DNA from: Helicobacter cetorum
GTDB lineage: Bacteria; Campylobacterota; Campylobacteria; Campylobacterales; UBA6016
DNA length: 64,000 nt
NCBI GenBank assembly: GCA_022729705.1
Contig: DZAX01000008.1
Span: 21,045 to 85,044, forward strand
Direction of reading: 5' to 3'
Positions 17,899 to 26,490 of this stretch are shown here, piece by piece. The translations under genes were made by a program, and so were the position numbers. The notes under the pieces were generated by a model. That model saw only the letters and a program-made list of their open reading frames with translations. It searched no databases and had not been told where the DNA came from. Each line of letters opens with the position of its first letter. The stretch's first letter is position 1.

Positions 17899-18511
17899 AC
17901 GACTCTATATATCCGCTTCCAATTCCTTTTAAGGCGGAATTGTTGAAACCGTAAAAAGATACTCTATTTTGAACGGCGGCGTCATAGTCGTTAATACTAT
18001 CGCCAACCATTATGGCTGCCTTGTGTGAAGTATCGCTCTCTTCTAGTATTTTACGTAAAAGCGTACTTTTTGGGGTAGGAGAACCGTAAATGCCATCAAA
18101 AAACAGCCCTATTTGATAAGTTTCACACAAATATCTAAGCTCCTTCTGATCCGCACCAGATGCAATAAATAGCTTTTGTTTGCCAAACCTAGACTCTATG
18201 AAGTTGAAAGTTTCTTTAATTATGTATTTTGGCTTGATTAGTTCTTTTGTCACAATATCAGAAAATTTATCAGCATACTCCAATATTTTTTTATCAGAAA
18301 TAGCCTTCCGTAAAATATCTTCAAAAAAATATCTTATTTTGACATATCTCGAGATACCACCATTTTGCATATGAAATTCCAAAAGTTTGTCAACGGCGGC
18401 AGAGTCAAACCCTTTAAAAATTTTAGAAAAAGCGTGTGCTTTTATTGGCATTGAATCAAGTATTACTCCGTCAAAATCAAATATAATCGTCTTAATCAAC
18501 AAATTCTCCAA
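17876..18511 (-). CDS. HAD-superfamily phosphatase
   Basis: 211 residues. FDFDGVILDS (11-20) has the nucleophile Asp12 and Asp14, an inserted helical cap follows, then IASGAD (motif II), and MVGDSINDYDAA as motif IV. The size and cap match phosphoglycolate-phosphatase-like HADs. In this setting it may dephosphorylate a sugar phosphate intermediate. It overlaps its neighbours on both sides (20 and 23 bases), consistent with operon membership. Confidence 0.8.
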   Translation of the reverse strand: MENLLIKTIIFDFDGVILDSMPIKAHAFSKIFKGFDSAAVDKLLEFHMQNGGISRYVKIRYFFEDILRKAISDKKILEYADKFSDIVTKELIKPKYIIKETFNFIESRFGKQKLFIASGADQKELRYLCETYQIGLFFDGIYGSPTPKSTLLRKILEESDTSHKAAIMVGDSINDYDAAVQNRVSFYGFNNSALKGIGSGYIESFAEFTID

Positions 18512-19148
18512 TAACTACACATGGTGCACCATCAAAACCGCCAATCCTAAGCGGAGAGACAAAGATACTTTTTAATTCATTAGCTCCAATTTCTCTTAAA
18601 TCCATATCCTCCAAAAGCAGTATCGGACTATCTGGGTTTAAAAATGCCTTGTGAGCCGCCCTGCCAAGCTCTCTATCTAAAAAGCTAGATACAGAAATAG
18701 TATCAAAACCAAAAACTCTTATTTTTGGATACTTCTCTCTCAAAAAAATAGCGATTTCTGGCGCAAATCCATATCCCGATAAAGCGTAACCATCTTCTCC
18801 TCTAGTCTTGCAGCCTCCAGTTTTTACAAGCAATATATCATAATCATCGTCTCGTATGCCATCGAGAGATAAAATTAATTCATCTTGTATTATTTTACTT
18901 TTTGGCTTTATCTCAACGACAAGCGGCTTTGCGAAAATAAAAAAATCAGCACTATAGTCACATATTGAGGCCGCACCTTCAAAAAAATGGTTTGGAAAAT
19001 CAATATGGGTTCCCATATGAGCTGACATCGTTACTTTATTTTGCGATATTTCAAGACTATCTTTATTTCCATATGTAGGCGTAGACGTATTTAGTGCGTA
19101 AGATAAAAAAATATACTTATTCTTCAAATTCAAATCCACTCTCTTCAT
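18492..19148 (-). CDS. Cyclase/kynurenine-formamidase-like family protein
   Basis: 218 residues. The metal motif HMGTHIDFPNH (about 44-54) is the HxGTHxDxPxH signature of the cyclase family (Pfam Cyclase). IRVFGFDTISVSS and LLEDMDLREIG complete the fold. Known members hydrolyse N-formylkynurenine or close rings. Here it sits between an SDR and a HAD phosphatase, so a de-formylation or lactone step on a sugar is conceivable, but this is a guess. It overlaps the SDR by 32 bases. Confidence 0.78.
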   Translation of the reverse strand: MKRVDLNLKNKYIFLSYALNTSTPTYGNKDSLEISQNKVTMSAHMGTHIDFPNHFFEGAASICDYSADFFIFAKPLVVEIKPKSKIIQDELILSLDGIRDDDYDILLVKTGGCKTRGEDGYALSGYGFAPEIAIFLREKYPKIRVFGFDTISVSSFLDRELGRAAHKAFLNPDSPILLLEDMDLREIGANELKSIFVSPLRIGGFDGAPCVVIGEFVD

Positions 19149-20004
19149 AAATATGCTTTATGCAACGTATAAGCCCTTGCCCAAAGTCTACATATGGATT
19201 TGCCACCAGTTTTTTTGCACTTAATGGGTGAAAGGAATATGGTGTTACCTTGTAATGCCCATCATAATCCGCATCTTTTGTCTCTAGTCGTATATGACCG
19301 CCAAAAATCTCACCTATCATACCAAATAAATCTTTTCTCTTAATGCTCTCAGTACCTGTCAGTATAATATGTTGATTTGCATACTCATTAGCCAAAATAT
19401 CTACGGAAAGCTTGGCAGCATCGGATACATGGATATACTCTCTTATTTCTTCACCGCTTCCAACCATTGTAATTTTTTTTGTAGCCACAGCTTCTTTTAA
19501 AACACTCAATATATAATTTGAGCTATCCGCCCTTTCTCCATAAAGAGAACCGTATCTTATTACGGTAAATGGCAGACCATACTTCCTGCCATATTCTTCA
19601 GTTAATTTTTCGCTAGCGTGCTTGCTAATCCCATAAAACGAGCCTTTATTGCTTACGGCATAGGCGCTGCTGGCATAAATAAATCTTTTAATTTTATTAT
19701 TTTTAGAGGCTTCTAATATATTGAGATTGCCCACCACATTAAGCTCCACAGTTTTAAAAGGATCGTTCATTGCTATCGCAATATTGGCAAGTCCGGCAAA
19801 ATTATAGACACAATCAGCACCTTTTAAAAGCTCATTCACGCCGTCTCTATCCAAAATATCACAGTTCACAAACTCTTGCTCTTTGAGCAAATACTTTGAT
19901 TTTGCTATATCCGCCACTACTACGCCATATCCGCGTACCGTAAGCTCATCCGCAACATAACTACCCAAAAATCCGCTTCCGCCAAAAACTATCGCTTTCT
20001 TCAT
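19117..20004 (-). CDS. NAD-dependent epimerase/dehydratase (extended SDR)
   Basis: 295 residues. GGSGFLGSYV (8-17) binds NAD, YASSAYAVS provides the Ser, and YGISK (124-128) is the catalytic YxxxK. The C-terminal substrate part is short but complete. It likely modifies a nucleotide sugar (4-epimerisation, dehydration or keto reduction). It is the first gene after the decayed toxin-antitoxin remnant and begins a run of tightly overlapping genes (SDR, cyclase, HAD, GT-B). The exact reaction cannot be read. Confidence 0.82.
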   Translation of the reverse strand: MKKAIVFGGSGFLGSYVADELTVRGYGVVVADIAKSKYLLKEQEFVNCDILDRDGVNELLKGADCVYNFAGLANIAIAMNDPFKTVELNVVGNLNILEASKNNKIKRFIYASSAYAVSNKGSFYGISKHASEKLTEEYGRKYGLPFTVIRYGSLYGERADSSNYILSVLKEAVATKKITMVGSGEEIREYIHVSDAAKLSVDILANEYANQHIILTGTESIKRKDLFGMIGEIFGGHIRLETKDADYDGHYKVTPYSFHPLSAKKLVANPYVDFGQGLIRCIKHIYEESGFEFEE

Positions 20005-20021
20005 ATTTTTAAAATCTCTAT

Positions 20022-20130
20022 TTATAATTTAGTGTGTGGTTTTAGTTTTTCAAAATCAGCGTCAAATGTAACTAATTTAATTGATAGTTGCATCTATAAG
20101 AATATTTGTATCAAAAAAGATGGTTATCAT
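20022..20130 (-). pseudogene. PIN-domain toxin remnant
   Basis: The ATG at 20130 opens MITIFFDTNILIDAT, the canonical first strand of a PIN ribonuclease with its catalytic Asp. After an internal deletion with frame change the DNA continues with LVTFDADFEKLKPHTKL and TAA at 20022-20024, a typical PIN C-terminus. Some 100 codons of the middle are missing, so it is inactive. Confidence 0.6.
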
Positions 20131-20275
20131 TTATCTCATTGCAAAGCTTGCCAACATCTACGCTCGTATCAACCGTCAAAAGTTTAGCTTCTTGAAAATT
20201 TTTTGATAATTTATGATCAGAAGTAACTTTCTTAGTATCGTAAATATTTTCATCAACTAAAATTATCACTTTCAT
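20111..20275 (-). CDS. 54-residue ORF of decayed toxin-antitoxin module
   Basis: The small ORF MKVIILVDENIYDTKKVTSD ... NDNHLF overlaps the PIN remnant start on one side (ATG 20130 inside its end) and a 26-codon ORF (20272-20352) on the other by ATGA. The N-terminus resembles PIN-type proteins, the rest does not fit anything I know. It may be a leftover fusion of antitoxin and toxin pieces. Confidence 0.35.
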   Translation of the reverse strand: MKVIILVDENIYDTKKVTSDHKLSKNFQEAKLLTVDTSVDVGKLCNEINDNHLF

Positions 20276-20352
20276 TTGTTAACAAGCTTTTCATAATCTT
20301 CTGCCTCTATAAATTTATCTTTAACATATATTTCAAATTCTATCACATACAT
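20272..20352 (-). CDS. 26-residue ORF, possible antitoxin tail
   Basis: Short ORF MYVIEFEIYVKDKFIEAEDY ending in EKLVNK, overlapping the next ORF by ATGA. The charged pattern FIEAEDYEKL resembles the toxin-binding tail of small antitoxins. It is only supported by its position in front of a PIN remnant. Confidence 0.3.
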   Translation of the reverse strand: MYVIEFEIYVKDKFIEAEDYEKLVNK

Positions 20353-20355
20353 TTC

Positions 20356-21276
20356 TCACACTTTAAAAAACTCTCTTAAATGCCAAATTGCACTTCTCCC
20401 CATCGCAAGCACAGCCTCGTTTGCATTGCCGCCGATATGGGGGGTGCATATAAGATTTGGTAAAGTGAGAAGCTCCATATCACCTGGCGGCTCTTCAAGA
20501 TATGCATCAATCGCCGCTCCAGCTATATCGCCATTTTTTAAAGCCTCTTTTAGTGCAACCTCATCGACTATACCGCCTCTTGCTGTATTTATTACAAAAG
20601 CACTATTTTTTATTTTTTTTAATGTACTTACATCAATTAGATTTCTTGTCTCGTCTGTCAAAGGAGTGTGGATAGTAATAAAATCTGCTTTTTCAAATAT
20701 TTCATCTTTAATAGCAGCTTTTGCTCCAAAAAAAGCAATTTCAGCTCTTTTATCTGCTATATCGTTTATCAATAGTTCGCATCCAAAAGGAGCCAGCAGT
20801 CTTGCGACCTCTTGACCTATAAAACCAAAACCTATAATTCCTACAGTTTTACCGCTCAACTGAAAACCGCCACTTTTATTCCATACGCCACCCTGGAGCT
20901 GATTTGCCGTAATATATAAATTTCTACACAGCATCAACATAAAACCAAGCACCATTTCTGCTACGCTTAGTTTATTAACACCACCGCTCCAACCAATCGC
21001 TATGCCTCTTTTTTGGCAAGCTTCAATATCTATATTATCAAGCCCTACACCATATTTTGCAATTATTTTTAGATTTTGGCAAGCGCTAAGCACATCATCA
21101 TCTATTGTCTCTAAGCCAACTATTGCGGCATCGGCATTTTGCAAGTATTTTATTAATTCTTCTTTATTAAATCTCATACCACTAATATTTAATGTGGTAT
21201 TTGGAAATGTAAATAAAATTTGAGACGATAGCGTACTATTTTTAGAAAAAGAAGGTGATATTACGACTATTTTCAT
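20356..21276 (-). CDS. D-2-hydroxyacid dehydrogenase (phosphoglycerate dehydrogenase-like)
   Basis: 306 residues. The Rossmann motif GIIGFGFIGQEVARLL lies around 146-161, NTARGGIVDEVAL contains the catalytic Arg, and CTPHIGG the catalytic His near the C-terminus. There is no regulatory ACT domain, unlike many SerA proteins, so it is a short stand-alone hydroxyacid dehydrogenase. In this locus it may reduce or oxidise an alpha-keto or hydroxy acid used as a glycan substituent (lactate- or glycerate-like). That is an inference from context. Confidence 0.82.
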   Translation of the reverse strand: MKIVVISPSFSKNSTLSSQILFTFPNTTLNISGMRFNKEELIKYLQNADAAIVGLETIDDDVLSACQNLKIIAKYGVGLDNIDIEACQKRGIAIGWSGGVNKLSVAEMVLGFMLMLCRNLYITANQLQGGVWNKSGGFQLSGKTVGIIGFGFIGQEVARLLAPFGCELLINDIADKRAEIAFFGAKAAIKDEIFEKADFITIHTPLTDETRNLIDVSTLKKIKNSAFVINTARGGIVDEVALKEALKNGDIAGAAIDAYLEEPPGDMELLTLPNLICTPHIGGNANEAVLAMGRSAIWHLREFFKV

Positions 21277-21373
21277 TTAACTTTGGCAACTTAAATTACT
21301 CAATTTTTCAATGACTACTATTTTAATCACAAGTTCTTTTTTCATAATATATCTCTGTTTCTCCATAATTTAA

Positions 21374-22195
21374 TTACTTTTCAAAAATAAAATTATAAAT
21401 ACTCTTGTACGCACCATCTTCAATCATCTGCGAATGTGCTTTTGTAAATTTAGAAAATCCACATTTTTGCAACATATTAATAACCTTATTAAGATATTCT
21501 ACCTCGTTTTCATCGAGTTCAACAAGAATACTTTTTACTCCTTTATCTGCAAATGTTTTTAGTCCGCCTTTTATTATCAAATTCTCTATGCCATCTACAT
21601 CTATTTTGATATAATTTGGTATTTCAAAACCATGTCTTAAGATAAGTTCATCAATACTAAAAGAGAGTATTCCTTGTTTGAAAATAACTGCAGATGTCAC
21701 ACCGCCACACTTTATCTCGTCCAACTTTTCGTTTATATTAGAAAAGGTTGACACAGCTCCGCCAGCAGAGGTCATTGTCATATTTAGTATACCAAATTCA
21801 CTCTTGTCTGAAATAGCAATAGGATAACATAAGACACTGTTTTGCATATCGTTTATTTCAATATTTTTTGTAAGCATAAAAAAGTTATACCCAGATGGTT
21901 CAAACGAAAACACCTTAAGACCTTTTTTTGCAGCATATATAGAATAAAGTCCCATATTTGCCCCTATATCCCAAAAGATATCTCCGCTTTGCATTCCGTC
22001 AATCCATTCAATTGTTTCTGGCTCTTTTGTAAGCAGAGTATCAGCCCTCCAGCAAGGTATGCCTCCGTAACAAAAATATTTAACTTCACCATACTTTGTG
22101 CTACAAACAAAAATTGGAGTATTCTCCTCTGCATCACGAGCTAGTCTATACCACTCTCTGATTTGCGTTCTGTCTACTGTTTCTTCATTCTTCAT
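21374..22195 (-). CDS. FkbM-family methyltransferase
   Basis: 273 residues. SGDIFWDIGANMGLYSIYAA is the FkbM motif I with its DxGAN core, VFSFEPSGYNF follows as motif II, and NYIKIDVDGIENLIIKGGL is the family hallmark IKIDVEG. FkbM enzymes O-methylate sugars or polyketides. It stands between the B12-type radical SAM gene and the hydroxyacid dehydrogenase, all on the minus strand. About 100 bases separate it from the next gene and contain only a doubtful 29-codon ORF. Confidence 0.85.
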   Translation of the reverse strand: MKNEETVDRTQIREWYRLARDAEENTPIFVCSTKYGEVKYFCYGGIPCWRADTLLTKEPETIEWIDGMQSGDIFWDIGANMGLYSIYAAKKGLKVFSFEPSGYNFFMLTKNIEINDMQNSVLCYPIAISDKSEFGILNMTMTSAGGAVSTFSNINEKLDEIKCGGVTSAVIFKQGILSFSIDELILRHGFEIPNYIKIDVDGIENLIIKGGLKTFADKGVKSILVELDENEVEYLNKVINMLQKCGFSKFTKAHSQMIEDGAYKSIYNFIFEK

Positions 22196-22241
22196 TTTAT
22201 CCTAGAGCCACTTGCATATTTAAGAATTTTTCAGCATCCCG

Positions 22242-23780
22242 CTAGCTAAACTCGATCTTTTCAATGTCGTCTTCTTTTTCATAATCTCCATAACCCATAT
22301 ACCTTTCAAGGCACTCGTCTTTAAGATGTCTAAAAATCTTGTCGCCCTCAGGAGTCAAGCTTTCAGCTTTTTTTATCTCTGCCCATCTATCCTTTGGCAT
22401 CTTTACATAAAGCACAAAACAACGCCTTATACCCTCTATCTCTGCTTTTGGAAAGTATTGCATATCAAGCATCGTGGCTTCAACAATACAAGTGGCTAGC
22501 TTGCCTGTTTCTATTAAGCCAAGAGATTCCGACATCGCCCTTAATGGCGTACCATGAAACGGAACAAATGTATAAGCATTTACGCCATCAGAGTTAAAAT
22601 GCCTATTTAGTTCTATAGTATCAAAGGCAAGTTCTCTAGTTTCGGGTGGAAAGCCTATTATATTATTTACGCTGATAGGAATTCCAAGCCCCGTTACGAT
22701 GTTTAGATTTTTTATAATCATTTCGTTGCTTACTTTTCTAGCAAGTACTCTTTGCCGAAACACCTCATTGCCATGCTCGACTCCAAATGCCACGCGCAAA
22801 AGACCAACCTCTTGAAGCATTTTGAATTTCCACTCCGACACTGTTTCAGGTCTAGTTTGTATCCAAAAAGGGAGTTTAAATTCTGAATACATCTCGCAAA
22901 ATGCCTCAAACTCACTATCATTCCAAGCCAAAAAAGTATCAGCCCAAAAATATATAGAGTCCGCCAGATAATTATCTACAACATGCTTTATTTCTTCGCG
23001 CACCAAGTATATCGTTTGTTTTCTAAAAAACTTAAAACTTTCATTTTTGTAGTTTTGCATCTGCGATGGAGAGTTGCAATACCCACAAGTATAAGGACAT
23101 CCTCGTATGGTTTGAATAGGAATCATTCTTCGCATCATTCCTTGCATTGGTCTATAAAACCTGCTTTCTTCAAAAAGAGAATAATCAGGAAGTGGATTTT
23201 TTGTTATATCTACGGGTGGCGGCAATCCATTGTTTACTATCTTACCGTCTATTTTGGCATACAAACCTTTTAAATCCAGCAAATCAGAACCGTTTTGCAG
23301 TCTTTTTGCAAGCTCTACAAGGGTATCTTCCCCTTCGCCTTTTAATATATAATCTATCGTGCCATCGGAATACCCATGTGCCAAATCTGGCGCAAAAGTC
23401 GCAAAAACTCCCCCGCAAACTACTGGCGGTTTTTTATTACCAAGTGATTTTAGCAAGCTTACGCCAACTGGATACATATCTTCAGTAGCCGACATCACAA
23501 TAAGCTCAGGATTGAATTCTGCGATTATTTTCTCAAAATCACTATAGGCATCAGAGGCTCGAATTGATTGCTTAAGTATAGAATCGTCGTATTGTCTTGC
23601 GTTTAGGTTGTCAGCCTTTTGCTTATCAGAATCAATCTTTGCAAATACTCCTTCGTACATTGTAGTATCGAATAAGGCAACAGTATGGCTCTCTTTTTTA
23701 AGAATAGCGGTAAACAAACCTATAGCCGGAGGCAGAGTATTCATTCCATATAAATTTGGATATAAAAACAGTATTTTCAT
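22242..23780 (-). CDS. B12-binding-domain radical SAM enzyme
   Basis: About 512 residues. The N-terminal region (MKILFLYPNLYGMNTLPPAI) is of the cobalamin-binding type that opens with PP.gl..la; the usual DxHxxG cobalamin ligand is not evident. The radical SAM cluster motif CPYTCGYC is at about 228-235, inside TIRGCPYTCGYCN. ATG 23780 is preferred over the upstream ATG 23825 because GGAGGTG lies just ahead of it and the 5' extension does not fit the family. It probably methylates or rearranges an unactivated carbon of a sugar. A truncated gene of the same class lies at 30700-30788. Confidence 0.8.
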   Translation of the reverse strand: MKILFLYPNLYGMNTLPPAIGLFTAILKKESHTVALFDTTMYEGVFAKIDSDKQKADNLNARQYDDSILKQSIRASDAYSDFEKIIAEFNPELIVMSATEDMYPVGVSLLKSLGNKKPPVVCGGVFATFAPDLAHGYSDGTIDYILKGEGEDTLVELAKRLQNGSDLLDLKGLYAKIDGKIVNNGLPPPVDITKNPLPDYSLFEESRFYRPMQGMMRRMIPIQTIRGCPYTCGYCNSPSQMQNYKNESFKFFRKQTIYLVREEIKHVVDNYLADSIYFWADTFLAWNDSEFEAFCEMYSEFKLPFWIQTRPETVSEWKFKMLQEVGLLRVAFGVEHGNEVFRQRVLARKVSNEMIIKNLNIVTGLGIPISVNNIIGFPPETRELAFDTIELNRHFNSDGVNAYTFVPFHGTPLRAMSESLGLIETGKLATCIVEATMLDMQYFPKAEIEGIRRCFVLYVKMPKDRWAEIKKAESLTPEGDKIFRHLKDECLERYMGYGDYEKEDDIEKIEFS

Positions 23781-23784
23781 ATTT

Positions 23785-24498
23785 CTATTCACCTCCACCT
23801 GCAGGGATAATAGAGCCAGACACAAAAGTACAATCCTCTGAGGCTAAAAATAAAATTATATTTGCAATCTCTCTCGCTTCAGCCATCCTACCAATAGGAA
23901 TCATTTCTATGCGCTTGTTCATATCTTTATTTTTATTTTTAGCATGGAAATCGGTATTTACTACACCTCCACGAATCGTATTAATAAGAACATTATCTTT
24001 TACTGCATACTTTGAAAAAGTGAGTGCTATGCTCTCTAACGCAGCTTTTGAAGCGCTATACGCTATGGTTTCTATGGAACCGCCATATTTTACAGCACCC
24101 ACACTGGATAGATTTATAACTCTCCCCCATCTATTTTCCCGCATATTTTCTATCAAACCTTTTATCAACAAAAACGGAGCTATACAGTTTACTTTATAGG
24201 CAAACTCCATATCTGCAACACTAACATCATGCAAAGAGTCTTGCACAATATAATCTCCTGCGTTGTTAACTAAAATATCCACATTGGAATACTTTTGGCA
24301 TTCTGCTATCAATGTATCAATTTCCCATAAATTGCAAAAGTCAGCCTGTATTATTTTCAAATTTTTATAAGTCAAAGAGCGTAAAGCCTCGCTTGAGCTG
24401 TGATAATGGGCAAATACAAAATATCCTTTTTCCAAAAAAAGCTTTGCTGTTGCCAACCCTATACCGCTATTTGCCCCCGTAATCAAAACTGTTCTCAA
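23785..24498 (-). CDS. Short-chain dehydrogenase/reductase (classical SDR)
   Basis: 237 residues. TGANSGIG (7-14) binds the cofactor, NNAGDY (78-83) follows, catalytic Ser is in INLSSVG and YSASK (147-151) is the active Tyr-Lys. The start is TTG at 24498 with AAGGGGG about 9 bases ahead. FabG-type carbonyl reduction of a keto sugar or keto acid is likely. It is the first gene downstream of a candidate promoter at 24555-24560. Confidence 0.82.
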   Translation of the reverse strand: MRTVLITGANSGIGLATAKLFLEKGYFVFAHYHSSSEALRSLTYKNLKIIQADFCNLWEIDTLIAECQKYSNVDILVNNAGDYIVQDSLHDVSVADMEFAYKVNCIAPFLLIKGLIENMRENRWGRVINLSSVGAVKYGGSIETIAYSASKAALESIALTFSKYAVKDNVLINTIRGGVVNTDFHAKNKNKDMNKRIEMIPIGRMAEAREIANIILFLASEDCTFVSGSIIPAGGGE

Positions 24499-24554
24499 TA
24501 TCTTCGTCCCCCTTTTTGTTGAGTCCTCTAGGTTTTTTATTCATAAGTTTATCA

Positions 24555-24560
24555 ATTATA
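24555..24560 (-). promoter_or_regulatory. Candidate sigma-70 -10 box
   Basis: TATAAT on the minus strand within TGTGTTATAATTG, about 55 bases ahead of the SDR start at 24498, in a 145-base gap with no credible gene. No clear -35 is seen, which is usual in Campylobacterota. It may start an internal transcript of the glycan locus. Confidence 0.4.
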
Positions 24561-24642
24561 ACACAGGTATCATATTGGACGAACACGCTATATGACCCAA
24601 AAATTGGGTGGGGTAACGTATGTACAATAAAACATAAGTTGC

Positions 24643-25581
24643 TTATTTGGGACGAGCTACGCAAATTATTATACTGGCAGATTTTGTATCCTGCATAGCT
24701 TGTACAAATTGCTCGCTACATTTTTCAAAAATTGCATTTGCCCTTCTCTCAAAATCAGAATTACCAAGAAAAAACTGATTTTTTGTTGCTCCTGTAAAGT
24801 TCGCTTGTGGACCGCCGATAAAAAACCAATGCAAAAAATTATACAAACCGTATTGATGTCTATACATTACTTTTTCAACCTCAAAACCACAAAATTCCAA
24901 AAGATTAACAATTCTTTTTTCATCGAAGTAGCTAAAGTGAGCCTTATGCCAAAAAAACTTGTCATATCCTGCTCTTGTCTGCTCTGGCAAATACATCTTA
25001 AGCGCCTCTTTCATATTTGGCACCTCAATATACAAAAGACCATCGTCCTTCAATATTTTTTTAATATTTTTCAGAGCTTCAGCTGGAAACGGCATATGAT
25101 CAATAGCATTTAGAGAAGTTACTATATCAAAGCGGTTTTCAAATTCTATATTTTCTATAAAACCATAATACCCACTAATATTTTTTGTTTTCAAAAATGA
25201 AACATATTCGTGACTCAACTCTACGCCGCTTACACTTCGCACGGCATCTCTTACGCCGCAAAGCAAATTGCCAGCACCACACCCAATATCGAGTAAATCC
25301 ATATACGGCTGCAAGAGCGGCGATAGGTTTTCGATATCTTTATAAATAGTTTTTTCTCTTTCTTCAAAAAGATCGGCTACTTTTATGCTTCCCTCTAATA
25401 TTTTGTTATTTTTTGTATATTCCAACTCATTGTATTCTGCAATTTCTTCTAGTGTCATATTGGTTTCTTGGAATATATGCCCGCACGCCCTACACTCATA
25501 AACCGCCCCGCCACCGTCTCTGGTAATGTCTGATACTAGTTGATGTTCTGCCGCCTCATAACATACATTACACTTTTGCAT
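24643..25581 (-). CDS. Zinc-ribbon class I SAM methyltransferase
   Basis: 312 residues. The N-terminal zinc-binding pair C4xxC7 and C30xxC33 (CRACGHIFQ) is followed by LLDIGCGAGNLL (about 96-107) as SAM motif I and DIVTSLNAIDHMPFPAEAL as motif IV region. The architecture is that of C-methyltransferases of the NovU/TylC3 type seen in deoxysugar loci, but the C-terminal domain of those is missing, so I give only the general class. The start overlaps the end of a 32-codon ORF. Confidence 0.8.
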   Translation of the reverse strand: MQKCNVCYEAAEHQLVSDITRDGGGAVYECRACGHIFQETNMTLEEIAEYNELEYTKNNKILEGSIKVADLFEEREKTIYKDIENLSPLLQPYMDLLDIGCGAGNLLCGVRDAVRSVSGVELSHEYVSFLKTKNISGYYGFIENIEFENRFDIVTSLNAIDHMPFPAEALKNIKKILKDDGLLYIEVPNMKEALKMYLPEQTRAGYDKFFWHKAHFSYFDEKRIVNLLEFCGFEVEKVMYRHQYGLYNFLHWFFIGGPQANFTGATKNQFFLGNSDFERRANAIFEKCSEQFVQAMQDTKSASIIICVARPK

Positions 25582-25666
25582 AATTCAACTCCCCTTCTAT
25601 ACTTTTAAAAAAATCATCTACATAACGCATCTTATACACCATTATTAAATTTTTTTCATTAATCAT
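25568..25666 (-). CDS. 32-residue ORF, function unknown
   Basis: ATG 25666 overlaps the stop of the TIM-barrel gene (ATGA), and the TAA at 25568 lies inside the start of the methyltransferase. The peptide MINEKNLIMVYKMRYVDDFF... has no recognisable domain. Coupling on both sides suggests either a translated linker or the stub of a lost gene. Confidence 0.3.
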   Translation of the reverse strand: MINEKNLIMVYKMRYVDDFFKSIEGELNYAKV

Positions 25667-26490
25667 TTTACTTTATCCCTTTTATATATCTCAACAAAGT
25701 TATCAAAAAGTACATCCACTTCAACACCATCCGGTAGCAACGCCTCATGACTAATTATACCACTATACGCTATTTCATCCAAAAAACTTTTAAACTGCTC
25801 ATGTAATAAGATATTTTTATCAGATACGGGCAACATTTGAGGATCTGACACTTGAACATGTGTAAACAATTTTTCGTATTTTTTTGGATCTACAGACATT
25901 AACCATCCGCTATCGAAATATGTTTTTGAATCCAACTGAACAAATATGTTTTTAAAGCCAGAACCATACACTATATCTGCAGCCTCTTGTGTAGAATTTA
26001 GATATTCGCACCACTCCTTTGGAAGCGGTTCAACACAAAACTTGATATCTTCAAAAATTGGGTCAACTTTTTCAAGAAACGATATAAACATATCATTGCA
26101 TTCGATTATTGATTTTGTATGCATCAACCTGCATTTTGGCGAGCCAAACGTGATATTCCCAATACCAAGCAACTTTGCAATCTCTGAAATTTTTTTGAAA
26201 TATTCTAGTAGGTTATTTTGTTTTTGCGCCCCATTAAATATTTCCAAATCCGGTCTACTAAAAGTCAGCGAGTGCATTGATATAATATTTATACCAAACT
26301 CATTTGCCATCTTTTTAAGTGCAATAATATCTGATTTTATGACAATCTCTGGATTTTCCCAAATAGATGTAACCGAAAGCTCTAGGTTCTTTATGCCTTT
26401 GCGGCAAAGAACGCCAAAAAACTCTGGCAGATTTGAGACACCCTTCTTCCAGCCGACATTTGAAATAGCGAGTCTATCCATTGTGCCCAT
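25663..26490 (-). CDS. Sugar phosphate isomerase/epimerase-type TIM barrel
   Basis: 275 residues of the xylose-isomerase-like/AP-endonuclease-2 fold. Metal-ligand candidates sit in FCVEPLPKEW (Glu), IFVQLDSKTYF (Asp), THVQVSDPQM (His/Asp) and ISHEALLP (His/Glu). One of three such barrels in the locus. The start overlaps the cytidylyltransferase gene by 17 bases. It may epimerise or isomerise an intermediate of an activated acidic sugar, by analogy with the barrel fused to NeuB at 39124-41016. Confidence 0.78.
   Translation of the reverse strand: MGTMDRLAISNVGWKKGVSNLPEFFGVLCRKGIKNLELSVTSIWENPEIVIKSDIIALKKMANEFGINIISMHSLTFSRPDLEIFNGAQKQNNLLEYFKKISEIAKLLGIGNITFGSPKCRLMHTKSIIECNDMFISFLEKVDPIFEDIKFCVEPLPKEWCEYLNSTQEAADIVYGSGFKNIFVQLDSKTYFDSGWLMSVDPKKYEKLFTHVQVSDPQMLPVSDKNILLHEQFKSFLDEIAYSGIISHEALLPDGVEVDVLFDNFVEIYKRDKVK

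Noticed and set aside
21277..21373. 29-codon ORF (MEKQRYIMKKELVIK...) between the FkbM and hydroxyacid dehydrogenase genes
   Set aside because: No family resemblance and no clear ribosome site; left as intergenic sequence.
24467..24664. 65-codon ORF on the minus strand ahead of the SDR gene
   Set aside because: Composition is unlike neighbouring proteins and it overlaps the SDR start and a probable promoter; treated as non-coding.
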